NCBI RefSeq assembly: GCF_000516985.1
Contig: NW_006917092.1
Location: 5,645,888 to 5,709,887 of the forward strand
Length of the DNA stretch: 64,000 bases
Source of the DNA: Pestalotiopsis fici W106-1
Taxonomy: Eukaryota; Ascomycota; Sordariomycetes; Amphisphaeriales; Sporocadaceae
Direction of reading: 5' to 3'
Shown: positions 34,901 through 46,856 of the stretch, one piece after another
Position numbering within the stretch: the stretch's first letter is position 1
Layout: each line of letters starts with the position of its first letter
Program-made: the position numbers and the translations under genes
The notes under the pieces: generated by a model
The model's input: the letters and a program-made list of their open reading frames with translations, nothing else
Told to the model about the DNA's origin: nothing
Database searches by the model: none

Positions 34901-37900
34901 TGTGAAGACGCGTGATGAAGAGAAGAGGGAGATGATGAATGGGAATGAGCGCCGCAACAAACAAGTGGAATGAACAAGAGGTGGTGAAAGGATTGGTGGG
35001 AAGGTGGGTTGATTGGAAGACTGTGACAATTGCTGCTTGTGTGTGGCCCAGGACTTCTCTGAGAAATGGAGTTGACGAGAGGGAACAACTTGGACAACAA
35101 CAGACGCACGCGTGAGCTCAAGAACGTGGATTCGCGTTGATTGAAAACGGATCACCAATGTCTTGCTTAGGGAAAGTACGTTTCAAAGACTTACGATACT
35201 CTGTCCATTGTAGATGTGCAACAGCCTTCAACAAGAACGTGTATTGTTTCTGGTTGACCCAAGAGTGAGAAACAATGGGCAGCAAGAACCGAATTTATAC
35301 CCCCATGGATGACCTAGTCTGATTGATGCAAACGAAATGGAGCCCTAGGAATGGCCAGGCGTTCACCTCTGCACTGAATAGGCTTTTCAGTCTGCTTGTG
35401 GAGATCAATGTGACAATGATCTGACAAACAAGCCGTCTGGTTAAGCCATCAGTGACCATGAATCAAGTCTTATTGCTTGTTGTCCAGTATGGAAATTTCT
35501 GACTCTTTCAACTCAACGCAAGTGACTTTGTCTTTACTCAAGACAAATGTCAGAATATGCGTTGATGTATAATAACTCATATTCTTCAAGACGTAGTATC
35601 AGGTTTACCATGGTCTGCTCGGATTCGTCGAGTTCGGCCAGACGGACTGCCCCAGCTGCAGTACTACTTGAGATCATGCAGCCTTGATGCTTATATTGTA
35701 AGCCGTTGGTTGGCGCTGCTGTTTTGATCTTGTTGTGGTGAGCGTCTGTCGCAGGTGGCCGTTTGCCATTGCCCTTGACAACCTCCTGGTCCGCTCGCAC
35801 ATTATCTCACTTGCCCTAAGCATTGTTGGCTCAGTCGCCGTTTGTTGAAAGGGGATCATCCTTTCTCAGCCAATGTCTTGTTTCCTGGCACTTATGCTCG
35901 TCTCTCCCCAGCTCCTCGACTGTACCGCAGTACGATGTAACCTTGGATATTCCTTGGAGACAATCATTCCAAAACGTATCGACTGTTGGGACGGGCTCCA
36001 TGAATTAATCACAGACTCCCATTCAATTCCCAGCTTGGGCTTGATCTCATGTTTTCCATATCGATGCTGTTGGACATTACAATGGCTCATTTTATTCATG
36101 TGATATTTAATGGTTCTTTAGCAGTTTTAAGTACATTCTGGATAACAATAGCTTAAGGAAAGTCTTATCTCATACCTATTTGGTCTTGAAATAATGCATC
36201 AATGCCACCCCCGGTTTGTAGAGACCAGCAGAGATCATGTCAAGACTCCCCACGCCAAATGAATGGGCATAACAATTTGAAATTACCAAATATTTTCCGA
36301 ATAGTAATTGTTGTTATCAGAGCATTTAGGTACTCGAACAAATGTGAACTCTGCAAATAAAACACAGGTGGTGCCGATGATATGGGCTGAAATACTCATT
36401 ACTGAGAATTATCATTGTGGAATTGAGAAGAGGGTAATCGTAGTAGAAGATATTTCTTCCCACAAAGTAAAAGTTTTTGAAACTCAAAAATTCAGGACGC
36501 CAACCCTGGAAAGTTTTGATAGAGTTCATTTTGCTATGGCTGAATGCATTGAAGTTGTGTGCACTGGGCCAACAAGGTGTCAACATGGGACAACTTCGGG
36601 CAGCGCGACGAATCTTTACAGTTTGGCCGCCTAATATGATCCCTTTGCTTTGTCTAGATGCGCCTGGCTAACCAAGATGCCCAAGAGATCTTTCTCTGCT
36701 CAAAATGAGTCTCCCTACATTACCCGGGTTCATCCCTCGCGTGGCACCCTACGTTGACGCTCTGGATATCTACTAACTTTCAGTTGTTCAACCCCTATGT
36801 CACTTTGCACATGGGCATGTTGTTGTAGCGAGTCAGTACTTGCTAACAGTCATCTTTTTTCCCTCCTTCGCTCAACGTAATGTCGGGAATTCCAGGGAAA
36901 CCTGATTGTAAGCCATGTCCCTACACTGTTGAGTCAGCGCACGCTGGAGATGACCACGACAATAAACAAAATTTTTACCACATGACCCTCAATGCATGAA
37001 CCGATATTTTCCACGTAGAGTTAACTTGCACTGGGAGAAGTGTTTGAGTCGAGGAAGATGATTGGCCATCGATTTCCCATTCTGTCTGGTATCTGAGAGG
37101 CCACCCGCATGAGATTGTCTCTGGTGTTGTCCTCACGGGGATCGTTTTGCCTTATCAGTGCAAATGTCATTGGATTATGATCTCGATGAGCCTTCCTTCG
37201 TACCCTTGGATCCATCTACATATGTCCACCGCATTATGGGCGAGCCTAGGTCAGAGCGACTATGGCAATGAGTTATAAAACGAGTGTAACAACAAAGCAT
37301 TGAATTTTGGGGAAAATAAATGGCCAATCTGGTAATATATTCGAATCCACGGCAAGTCTTGCCTAACTCAATGACACTGAGCTCGTATTACGACCCGAAA
37401 GACACAACGAGGTCTCAAGGAATCAAGTGATGGGATTGAAGAGCAGACACCTTGAGTGCAAGTGGTTGCACTGTCTAGCAGCGACAAGCACCTGGACCTA
37501 GAAAGTATTGCAGAATCATATTATTTATTCTCCCTCGAGAGCCATCAAACAATTCGAGTGACAACGGCATTTGAAACGGGTTCAGTGACGTGATGTGGAT
37601 CTGTTGGGTCTCTGACATTGCTTACACGCAATGTCAGCTTGATCAAACGACCAACGCGGGAATGATTGAGTTTATAGAAGTCTAGGATAAATTGGGGTCA
37701 ATTTTCCCACTACAGAAGACTGTTCGGCCAGTAACGTCTACCGAACCCAGGGACATGGGACATTGAAAACCGAACTACCTACTACATAGTATGTTTCTCT
37801 GCGGCACAGCCTTCGTGGCGACGTAGACTACACCCCACTCAGACCAGATCTGTACTAATGACCTAACCTACCTGTAGGCACCCATTGACTGATGATACTT

Positions 37901-38079
37901 GGTATCCACTGTTGAATGCATGTAAGCTTGCTCTCTTATGTCCCACGCGTATATTTATCTCGCACCACCGCTGCACGAGACCTAAAATGAGGATGTAACT
38001 GCCCATTGAAATTGGCGACGAGATTCCCATCATGGTAAGCTCTCACCGACTCCTCCGTCAAAGCCCCGCTCTCCGCTGA
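34901..38079. other. 3.2-kb gene-poor stretch
   Basis: No frame above 110 codons with coding character on either strand, and no transposase, reverse transcriptase or tRNA recognised. It separates the core-gene block (ADE6, MED10) from the accessory half of the window. Confidence 0.5.
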
Positions 38080-40440
38080 ATGCCGTGCCAGTCAACCAAA
38101 GAAAAAGTCATCATGGACACCATATGCGAAGCATGCCGCGCAATTGACTTTGAAAAAGCCCTGCAAATTTCAGCAGAACAACTCAGGTCGATTCGTGACC
38201 CCTTCAACAAGCTGACTTTCACTGAGCCATGGATACTTCTGGAGGAGAACACAACCCGATTCGAGAACGCAGAAACTGCCAGCTGCCCGCTGTGTTATTC
38301 GTTGTATCTTTCACTGTGTCCTTGCGAGGATGAATGGTCTGAACCCGAAACCCGCGATGCAGCCGCATTATCGCCCTTTGACTTGCAAGCCTTGTCCTTT
38401 AATGAAAACTGCCTCTGGGCGCAGGGAGACGTGGACCCCGCAAACGATTGCCAGATTTTGCTGGCAACGCGTGGTATGACGAGCTCAAATGGAAATTACG
38501 CCTACCACGTAAAGCGGGAGTCTGGCTATGTCGTATGTCTACCAAAGGAACGGCGAGAGCGACCTTTTATTCCTCGGGAAATTCCAGACCATTTCGATGT
38601 GCGTAAGGCCAGATCGTGGCTGCGCAGTTGCAAAAAGGATCATGGACCGCTGTGCAATCAAGACGTGGGGATGATTCCTGGAATGAAAGTCATCGACTGT
38701 GATACTTTGACGGTTGTGGAAGCAGAACCGGAAATGATTTGGGTGGCATTGAGTTACGTCTGGGGTAGACCGGTCTGGGGTCATCCAAAACCGGACCGAC
38801 ACTCTGCAGACCCCGAGTCGATTCCACTTGCACAGCGAATGTCAAAAACGGTCAAGGATGCCGTCAAAGTCACCAAGAGCTTGGGTTACAAGTATCTCTG
38901 GGTTGACCGATTTTGCATCGACCAAGGAAACTGGCGCCATAAACAAAGCCAAATTGGACAGATGGATGCAATTTACCGTGGTGCCGATCTGACCATCATT
39001 GCCGCAGCCGGCGAAGATGAAAATCACGGACTCCCTGGAGTTGGTGATACAGGACGTAAGAAACAGCATATCGTCGAGTTGGACTCCTGTACAATCTTGA
39101 GCACGGGACCTGACCCGGCCGTGGAGGCCCAACAGTCCTGTTGGTCAAGCAGAGGCTGGACTTTTCAGGAGGATCTTCTATCCCGTCGGCGACTTTTCTT
39201 CACTGATCATCAATCTTGGTTCGAATGCGGAAATGCATGCTGGATGGAAGGACTGGGTGGTCCGGAACTTTGCGACTCTTTGGATGAAATACATGCAACC
39301 GCCGGGGCCAAGGTACTTGTGCGCAGCCGACTATCGTCATACCATGACATTCACATTGACCACGTGGAAGGCCGCGATTCTGCGGACGCTCAAACATTGG
39401 GCCTATTTTTCCAGTTGGCACACCAATACTCCCAAAGAAAGTTGACATTTCACAGCGACATCCTAAATGCCTTTGAGGGAGTCTCCCGTTATCTCCGAAA
39501 TAACGGACCGCAGCTATCTCACTTCCTGGGAATACCATATATCCCATCTCTTTTGGGTCTTGAAGCTGCCGAGAAGTATTGGGTTTTCTCCCTATGTTGG
39601 TTCCACAGCTCCGAGGTGACACTGCGAATGAACCCATCTCTGTCTTGGTCTTGGTCGGGTTGGACTGGCGAGGTGCAATGGATGACCAATCGCCCAGAGG
39701 GATCTTTGCAGATAATCCCAAAGATCAGAAATATTCAGACCAAGAATAACGGAGAAACGGTGCCATGGGATGCCTTTCTTCGTTCTTGGAGCCCAAATAA
39801 GTCTAAAGTAAATGACCCGGCTCTTTACTTTGAAGCTCGAGTGGTACCGTCATACATGTTCATACAATACTCCCCAGAATTACACGGTGGAGGGGCTTGG
39901 GAAAGTGGTGCGTACAATGCTGATGATGGTCAAAGTGATCAACCTGCTGATATGGTTGATGGGCAAGATGATGGGAATACCACCGCCCATTCAGTGGATC
40001 TGAGCGAACATGGAGAAGAAGGCCTGGGAAAGCCTGAAGTTGACGACGTTGACGATCTGTTTGATAATACTGCTTTCACCCCCCACCTGAGTGATGGACG
40101 TGACTCGGACTCGGTGACGAGTGAACTTGATCCTCAAGACTGGAAAAACTGGCGGGTGGGCAAACATCAATTATTGGAGCACAGCCAACCACCGTGCACC
40201 CCGCTGGAGTTTATCAAAAATCTTGATGATAATGGATGGACTTGTCTACTCCTTGCAGACTATGACGGCAATGCCGGTTACACTCACCGACGCTTTCTCT
40301 TGGTTGTTCGATGGAGGGACGATGGCACAGCATACCGAGTTGGCGCATTGGTTTTGAACCAACATTACTACGTTGATGAAGATGCAAAGGACTTTTTCGA
40401 TGAAAGTGATCTCAGCTGGAGGTCGGTATGCCTGGTATAG
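38080..40440 (+). CDS. HET-domain (heterokaryon incompatibility) protein
   Basis: Single-exon frame of 786 residues. The ATG at 38113 (MDTICEACRAIDF) has a better start context (A at -3, G at +4) and may be the real start, giving 775 residues. An N-terminal Cys-containing segment precedes the HET domain. The HET landmarks follow: WVALSYVWG near residue 222, YKYLWVDRFCIDQ near 270, and SSRGWTFQEDLLSRR near 350. After the domain comes a long region with an acidic, low-complexity stretch around residues 610-690. HET proteins trigger incompatibility reactions or cell death after non-self recognition. No NACHT, ankyrin or WD repeats are attached. Its target or partner cannot be read from the sequence. 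Confidence 0.9.
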   Translation: MPCQSTKEKVIMDTICEACRAIDFEKALQISAEQLRSIRDPFNKLTFTEPWILLEENTTRFENAETASCPLCYSLYLSLCPCEDEWSEPETRDAAALSPFDLQALSFNENCLWAQGDVDPANDCQILLATRGMTSSNGNYAYHVKRESGYVVCLPKERRERPFIPREIPDHFDVRKARSWLRSCKKDHGPLCNQDVGMIPGMKVIDCDTLTVVEAEPEMIWVALSYVWGRPVWGHPKPDRHSADPESIPLAQRMSKTVKDAVKVTKSLGYKYLWVDRFCIDQGNWRHKQSQIGQMDAIYRGADLTIIAAAGEDENHGLPGVGDTGRKKQHIVELDSCTILSTGPDPAVEAQQSCWSSRGWTFQEDLLSRRRLFFTDHQSWFECGNACWMEGLGGPELCDSLDEIHATAGAKVLVRSRLSSYHDIHIDHVEGRDSADAQTLGLFFQLAHQYSQRKLTFHSDILNAFEGVSRYLRNNGPQLSHFLGIPYIPSLLGLEAAEKYWVFSLCWFHSSEVTLRMNPSLSWSWSGWTGEVQWMTNRPEGSLQIIPKIRNIQTKNNGETVPWDAFLRSWSPNKSKVNDPALYFEARVVPSYMFIQYSPELHGGGAWESGAYNADDGQSDQPADMVDGQDDGNTTAHSVDLSEHGEEGLGKPEVDDVDDLFDNTAFTPHLSDGRDSDSVTSELDPQDWKNWRVGKHQLLEHSQPPCTPLEFIKNLDDNGWTCLLLADYDGNAGYTHRRFLLVVRWRDDGTAYRVGALVLNQHYYVDEDAKDFFDESDLSWRSVCLV

Positions 40441-41201
40441 TTTATCAGATACTGTGCAATTCCCAATGCCTGGATCTTGACCAGTTTCGCAGCCTAAACG
40501 TCAGGTATAGACTTGATTGGAATATTTGGCTTTTCATGTATAGCTTCATTTTAAGTCAAATTTAAAAGATAACAAATCTGCAGGAAAGTATCCAGAAAAG
40601 ATATTAGGCGACTCCATAAGCCATGTTGAGGAGGGCTATTTCGAGAGCGATGCTTAAATAAAAATATGCATCATTTAGGCAGAGTACGGAATAGCTTGGT
40701 TGCAGGTCGTGAATCTGTTAGTACCTGCTAACAGTAGGACACGAAAATGCCCTTGCGATACGACGCCCGGTCGCCTAAAAACTGATGATTCCCAAGTGTT
40801 GACCAATATTCAATTAGCCTAATTGTCTCATTCGATAGTTAAATGATTAATCATCTGCAACATGCCCAATAAATCTTATCTACTTAGCCGATTGGTCAGT
40901 GACATACATTTTGCAGTCATGGTACCAAGAGGATAATGTGCCCTGAAAGCTTGTAATATTTCTTCAAATTTCTTCCAAAAAAACATATCGTGAAGAGATG
41001 GGTAATAAGCGACATATGTAATATACTCTTAAGGTACTTAAGCACAGACTGTAAGCTTCATTTAGTTGGGATTGTGAGCAGAAGCCATCACATGAGGGTA
41101 TAGATAAGGACGCCGCACACCGGGACGGATTGTCCTCCGGGGGGAGCGAGTACCTAGTATACGCTTCTTAAAGTTCTGTTCCGTATGCACCACCAGACGA
41201 T
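40441..41201. other. Intergenic, no gene seen
   Basis: AT-rich, with short frames only. It contains the promoter of the FAD-linked oxidase. Confidence 0.5.
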
Positions 41202-43149
41202 ATGCATCTGTGCGGTATTTTCGCTTTCATTATTGCCACGCGCCACGTCGTGGCAGACCTGCTGCCTTTTGAGCGCATTCAGTTGAGCGATGCCGACGTT
41301 GACAGCTTCCCAGATATTGGTTTCGCTTCTTCAGATATACTCACTGACGACTATCGAGCTGCAACAAACTGTAAAGAATACCCTGGCAGTGCAGGCTGGC
41401 CTACCTCACAGGACTGGAACAGCTTCAACGAGTCTCTAGGCGGAGTACTCCTTCACCCTCTTCCGCCCGGCGCTGCGTGCTATGCTGGACCATTACACGA
41501 CGAGCAAAAGTGCAAGTTTCTCTTGAGCAATGCCACTTATACACGTTTCTACAGCGATGATCCGGTCACTGTCCTGGCAGAGTGGCCGACTGGTAGTACC
41601 TGCTTGCCAACACTTGAGCCAACTGGCAATTGTACTCAAGGAGGATTGGTCACGTATGTTGTGAATGCCACGACGACCAAACACGTCCAAGCCGCTGTCA
41701 ATTTTGCTAGAAATAGGAATCTCAGATTGGTGATCAAGTACGAAACAACTCTGCTCTTTCAAATTGACTTTGCTGATATTTGGAGATAGAAACACTGGCC
41801 ATGACTTTGGAGGCAGATCGACTGGAGCCGGGGCTCTGAGTGTTTGGACTCACAATCTGAAGGAGTTTATATATACCGAGGAGTATTCTATCGGCCATTA
41901 TGATGGTCCTGTGGCTCAATACGCCGCTGGCACCGAGTCCTGGGAGCTAGGCAATAGAATGGCCAGCCTGAACGTCACCATTGTTGCCCCCGGTGGCTCG
42001 ACCGTGGGTGCTGGCGGCGGGTGGCTCAACGGTGGAGGCCACACTACCATCACCTCCACCGTGGGACTTGGTTCAGACCAGGTCTTGTCCCTCAATGTCG
42101 TTACAGCCGATGGTCGGTTCGTGACTGCTGATCCATTCACAAACAAGGACTTGTTCTTTGCTTTGCGTGGCGGAGCCGGCAGCACTTTTGGTATCGTGAC
42201 CTCGGCGACGGTTAAGGTGCACCCGCGCATGAACGTAACCGGAACGTCTTTGGATTTTGCCTTTGAGGCCAACACGCCACCCCTAAATGGCAGCTTTGGC
42301 AACTTTACCTTGCCGGGATATTACGTCAAAGATGCCGAGACCTTTTGGAAGGGAACATGCCTTTATTACCTTTTTAGCAAGAAGACTGTGGAGGCAGGCG
42401 GGATAGGATTCAGCTACATATACCCACTCGGCAACGGGAGCTATAGCTTCACTGGATCGTCAACGTTCCCTGGCAAAACAACCGAAGAGGTCTATCGCTT
42501 CATGCAGCCTTTGTATGACAACCTCCGTGATGCAGGACTAAATGTTAAAAATGTCAAGCCAGCAATATCGTCTCCATACGGCACTCGAAGCACAGGGATG
42601 GGCGCGGTCCCCAACAACAAAAGGTACACTTCACGTCTCTTCCCGCGTACCCACTGGGACGACCCCGAGGTTTTCCAGCAAAGCATGGCTGCTGTTCGGG
42701 TCGCGGTGGAAGCCGGATACACGTTTCACGGCACGCTGAATGGACCCAGCTTGGAGATTGCTGGGTGGCCTGGCCGCGACAGCGCGGTGAATCCGGCGTG
42801 GCGCGTGGCTGTCTTGCACGCCATGCTCTTTTACAAGGACTACCTGGGCGTGCAGACGGCGCAGCAAGCCCGCGAGAGCGAGGCCGACATTAATCGGTAC
42901 ATGGACACGTGGCGAGAGTTGACGCCCGGATCCGGCGCCTACATAAACGAGGCCGATCCCGCGGAGCCAGAGTGGCAGCAGAGCTTCTTTGGGGACAACT
43001 ACCCGAGACTTCTCGAGATTAAGCGGGACAGAGATCCCTGGGGCGTCTTCTGGGCACCTACGACAGTTGGTAGTGAGGGTTGGGCAGTGAGAACCGAGGA
43101 CGATTACCCTCATTCGCAAAACGGCAAGCTCTGTCGAGTGAGTCAATAG
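41202..43149 (+). CDS. Secreted BBE-type FAD-linked oxidase (isoamyl-alcohol-oxidase-like)
   Basis: 631 residues from exons 41202-41737 and 41790-43149 (52-nt intron, GTACGA...GATAG). A hydrophobic N-terminus (residues 1-18) suggests a signal peptide, and several NxS/T sites follow. The PCMH FAD-binding domain has LRLVIKNTGHDFGGRSTGAG, created by the splice. His183 in GHDFGG matches the histidine that carries FAD covalently in berberine-bridge enzymes. The second covalent site, normally a Cys in the following glycine-rich loop, reads GAGGGWLNGGGHT without Cys, so single-bond FAD attachment is expected. A berberine-type C-terminal segment is present near the end (NYPRLLEIKRDRDPWGVFWAPTTVGSE). 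It is a plausible tailoring oxidase for the neighbouring prenyltransferase cluster, but may belong to general metabolism. Confidence 0.88.
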
Positions 43150-43491
43150 ATAGAGCTCTTGATTAATAACTCCCTTTCATAGGTTTGCAGGTAGTAGGCA
43201 CTATGTATATGAATATGACCGAATGATGGTTGAAATTCAATATTCTTGCCGTGCATTGAACCCCTAGAACTCAAAAACGTTAGTGGAGACGCGACGTGAC
43301 AGTGGCTCGTGCATCAGTGATTGCTGGTAATGAACGCTAATCACATTACCTGGAGGCCTAGCAAGGAGCCCACTTGCGTGTTCCCGCTACACTCTCATGT
43401 CTCTCTAATCCGAGTGCTCATCCTTTTTACAAAGCAAATCCACTTATTGGACGTGATCATTGTGATAAATCCTACATTGAAAAGACCCGAC
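43150..43491. other. Intergenic, no gene seen
   Basis: 3' region of the oxidase and upstream region of the ankyrin-like gene. An in-frame extension upstream of 43492 exists but is hydrophobic and unlike the protein. Confidence 0.5.
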
Positions 43492-44629
43492 ATGGAAAGA
43501 TCCCTTGACGATACATGGGTCCAGCACGATGGAGACTCATGGTTCAAATTGGCTGCCCGTAGCCACAAGAGAGCATTGTTCAGATACAGATATCACAGCC
43601 CTGATGAACCTCAAATGCTCCTGGAGCGCGCGATAAGAAACAATGATATCCAAGAGACACGGAGCCTATTACGGCATGAAGTTCGTCTTGTATATAAGCA
43701 GTTCGAGGCCGTCGCCCGGTGTCGATCGCTTGTAATGCTCAAGCTTCTGGAACAGTTTGGATTCCCGTTCTGCAAGGAGGGTGCCCCCTTGATGATGTAT
43801 GACCTCCAACCCCGTCGGACTTGAACAATGCCGCTAATCGCGCCAAAGCGGTGCCCTTGACTCGGAGGAGCTGATTGGTTTTTACCTTGACCAAGGTATC
43901 GACATTCATGCCACTGAACAAGTCTTGTAACAATCGCACATAAATTGGCCTGCCCGCACTGCTTGGGGCAGGGCTAAGCAAACCTCCCTGTTCCTCAACC
44001 AGGCTGCGCAGTCGGGCAACGTCAAGATGTTTGAGCATCTGATATCCCGGGGCGCCGACGTGGCCCAATGCGATGCGCTACATTATGCTGCTAGACATGA
44101 CAGTCAAGACCTTGATACAGTGACATCAATCATGCGGCATTTCATCACCAAGTACAATCTCGATGTGGACACGCGCGATAGATCTGGTGGACTTCCTCTA
44201 AGGGAAAGGATTGATCGTCCGACCATGTATCGTACTGGACAACCCGTGAGATGGGCCGCCTACTACAACAACCCGATCTCACTCCAAGCTCTCATCAACT
44301 TGGGCGCCGACCCAACTCCAGCCTTGTACCACGCCGTGTACAGCGACCGACTAGAATGTCTAGGGGTCCTTCTAGATGCGGGCGTCGAGCCATCAGAAGC
44401 TCTCGCTCTCGCGGTTTCCAGAGATCAACCCGAGGCGGCCATCTTGGCGCTCGAGTACGGCGCCACCGCAGACAATGCTTTGATGCGACGTGCCCAGTTG
44501 CGTGGAACTGGAAGCTTCAATCCAGGATTCATTCCAGCAGTCAGTGATAGAATGTTGGAGATTTTGAACGCCTCGCAACATTATAAAGATGTGTGGTCGT
44601 CAAAGACACGGATCCGAAGAACGGCGTGA
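43492..44629 (+). CDS. Ankyrin-repeat-like protein
   Basis: The proposed model joins 43492-43796, 43849-43926 and 43972-44629, giving 346 residues. The first intron is GTATGA...CCAAAG with a GCTAATC branch-like site. The second is only 45 nt (GTAACA...GGGCAG). Both junctions keep frame and give ankyrin-like sequence across them (LDSEELIGFYLDQGIDIHAT, then LNQAAQSGNVKMFEHLISRGADV). Later repeats read VRWAAYYNNPISLQALINLGADP, LYHAVYSDRLECLGVLLDAG and LALAVSRDQPEAAILALEYGA. Without these introns the frame meets stops at 43822 and 43927, so a decayed gene is the alternative. No partner domain is seen. Ankyrin repeats mediate protein contacts. Confidence 0.55.
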
Positions 44630-44929
44630 TTCGTCTACATCGGTTGCCTCACACAATCTTTGATTATGAAGGATGTTTTAAAAGTTTTGCGCCTCAGTGG
44701 AGGAGATTGAAGGCGGGTCGATACTGAGAAGGCATTGAGCGTGGCACGTTGTTTAGGTAGTAGTCGCCAAAAAAGCACAGGTATTTACAGATTCTTCCCT
44801 GTCGATAGAATCGTGCCCTGCAGATCATATTTCAGCTCATGCGCCATGTTTCCGAAAAGGCCCATACGCGTGTACTCCAAAAGTCGCACCCGGATATCTC
44901 GACGCAATTCGCTGACTGGGAATAACTCA

Positions 44930-45783
44930 CAGAGGGCCTTTCTTTTGTGTAGCCTTGGTTGTCTCCCCTGGCTGTGGTCCGCTCCAGCAATAGTTCTGCG
45001 CAACATACTTTGCACTGGAACCCAGACCGGCGGAACGGCTCTCCACAAGTTATGGGACGTCTTCGCCGACGTCGATAAAGCGCGTGGGAATACTGTCAGT
45101 GATGCGAGAAAAATAACAACACAGAAATCCCCTTGCCGCATTTGCTGAGCTAACCCCGAGCAACCTTGCAGGCCGTCTCTGAGCCAAAACCGATGCCGGG
45201 AGGCCTGAATGGGACTGCGGCCGGCGCTGGGTCGTCAATTGCAGCATAGATCCGGTAATCCTGAAAATCAGTGTCATCATCATCGTCATGGAAGCCCTGG
45301 CGCATAACCTAGGCCTGCAAATATTCACTCTCGATATCGACTCACACCGAGCTCGACACCGGTCTCGGGACCTGCATTACGCTTGGCCGTATGTTGTCGA
45401 AGAAGCTCGCAGTTCTCACCACTGGGTCGTCCCAGGAGCTCATCGAGCTGGCCCAACACATGTCGATGGTTGCTCTGGTTCAGATCAATCACGAGCTGGT
45501 CGCAGATGTTGCAGGAATGGGCGAGCTTCGTCGCCACATGCTCAGAGGATGGTGCAGTCATGGTTTCGTTGTGCTCTTGGAACGTAGAAGGACCGTGAGG
45601 TGTCTGTTTTTGTTCGGTGAAGCAAAGCAGCTGCGTGGCATCTCTGAAAAAGAGCAATACATCTGGCCTGAAGAGGGTGATACAACTTGGGCCAGGAATA
45701 TTCAACTCGGCCAACGAGAAATCTTGCCAATAATCAGAATTCGGAGGACTAGCAACGATGGGGACGTTGTAGTCCGATAGCAA
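44930..45783 (-). pseudogene. HET-domain protein remnant
   Basis: Three minus-strand segments in different frames read like the start of a HET protein in the correct order. The first (45600-45330) has SCNICDQLVIDLNQ and GENCELLRQH, a Cys-rich N-terminus. The second (about 45300-45160) reads FQDYRIYAAIDDPAPAAVPF and ETACKVARG. The third (about 45085-44950) reads IPTRFIDVGEDVP, stop TAA at 45052-45050, then LVESRSAGLGSSAKYVAQNYCWSG and ETTKAT. The last matches the opening of HET domains (TRxIDVG...LVE...KYxxLSYCWG...TTKAT). The in-frame stop and frame changes cannot be joined by convincing introns. Nothing after this reads like the rest of the domain, so the gene is truncated and dead. Confidence 0.55.
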
Positions 45784-46856
45784 TGTTCAGGTGTTTAGTG
45801 GTACTTGGAAATCAAGGGCCTGATTTGACACTTTTCACGTTCTACCCTGCTTCCGTTGGAGAATAAGCGACTCAAGTGCATCCGGCGAATCACGTCTGCC
45901 CAAACCAATTCAATTATGTCAATTTACAGTTGGTGTTATAACGCAAAGAGCGCCAGTGCATATCATAGCGAAGGACTTTGATATTGGAGCGAAACCCGAC
46001 CGTGTGAAGACGAACTTCGCGGTCACAAAAATTGGGACACGTTTCTCATTGTTGGGGGCGTAGCTAAAAGTAGGATACTGAACTACAGCAGACCATATAA
46101 TTCTTGGATTGGTACGTTCGGAATATAGACCAGTATTTCTAGGATTCAGCATGCGGCCTCTAGTTTATTTACGCTTAAGCGGACGAAGCATTGAATCCCT
46201 TTTTGCTGATAACGATACATGATATAACTGCCTCTGTATTCTCGTACATACATGTGATCAACTGTTGCCAAGTACGTACTGTAAATTCGCAATTCATAAT
46301 TATCATAAATGCAGTATATGAGCCTGCAGTGTAACAGCTTTGGGGCTTGCAGTTGGATGAGAAGGCTTCTGGCATTCAAATGTGATTTTGAGAAGCAGCA
46401 GCATTTTATTCTAGAAGTATATTTGGTTTCAAGAGTGCTCAGAAGCAATTATTCCTCACTATAAATGCGCTAGCGAGTCCCCTGAGCTACTCTCGTAGGT
46501 AGGTACCTACCTTTGTACTAATTTTAGCTAAATGCAAAAGGGGGGAAATGCGTATTTACTCTTTACTCTTTTGAGAACAATATATTGAACACACACCACT
46601 TGTATTGCATGCACAATAAGATCACCACGGATTGACAAAGTTACAGATTCATTTCAACGAACGAGAGCGTTTTTCTTCTTCTTTTTTTTTTTTTTTTTTT
46701 TTAGATGCTATCTTTTTCGCGATCTTCTTCGTTGTAAGTTTAACAGGGCCGTGAAGCACTCTTACGAAAGATTTGAGAGGCATCTTTCCATTATGCAAGA
46801 CTTCTTACCCCACACAATCTCCCGCTACTGTAGTGAGGTCAGCTGTATTGCAACAC
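45784..46856. other. Intergenic with T21 tract
   Basis: No gene seen. Homopolymer T at 46682-46702 lies about 155 bp beyond the stop codon of the minus-strand reductase. Confidence 0.5.
46682..46702. repeat. Homopolymer T21 (A21 on the minus strand)
   Basis: Twenty-one consecutive T preceded by CTT-rich sequence. On the minus strand it is an A tract downstream of the intronless reductase gene. Confidence 0.9.
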
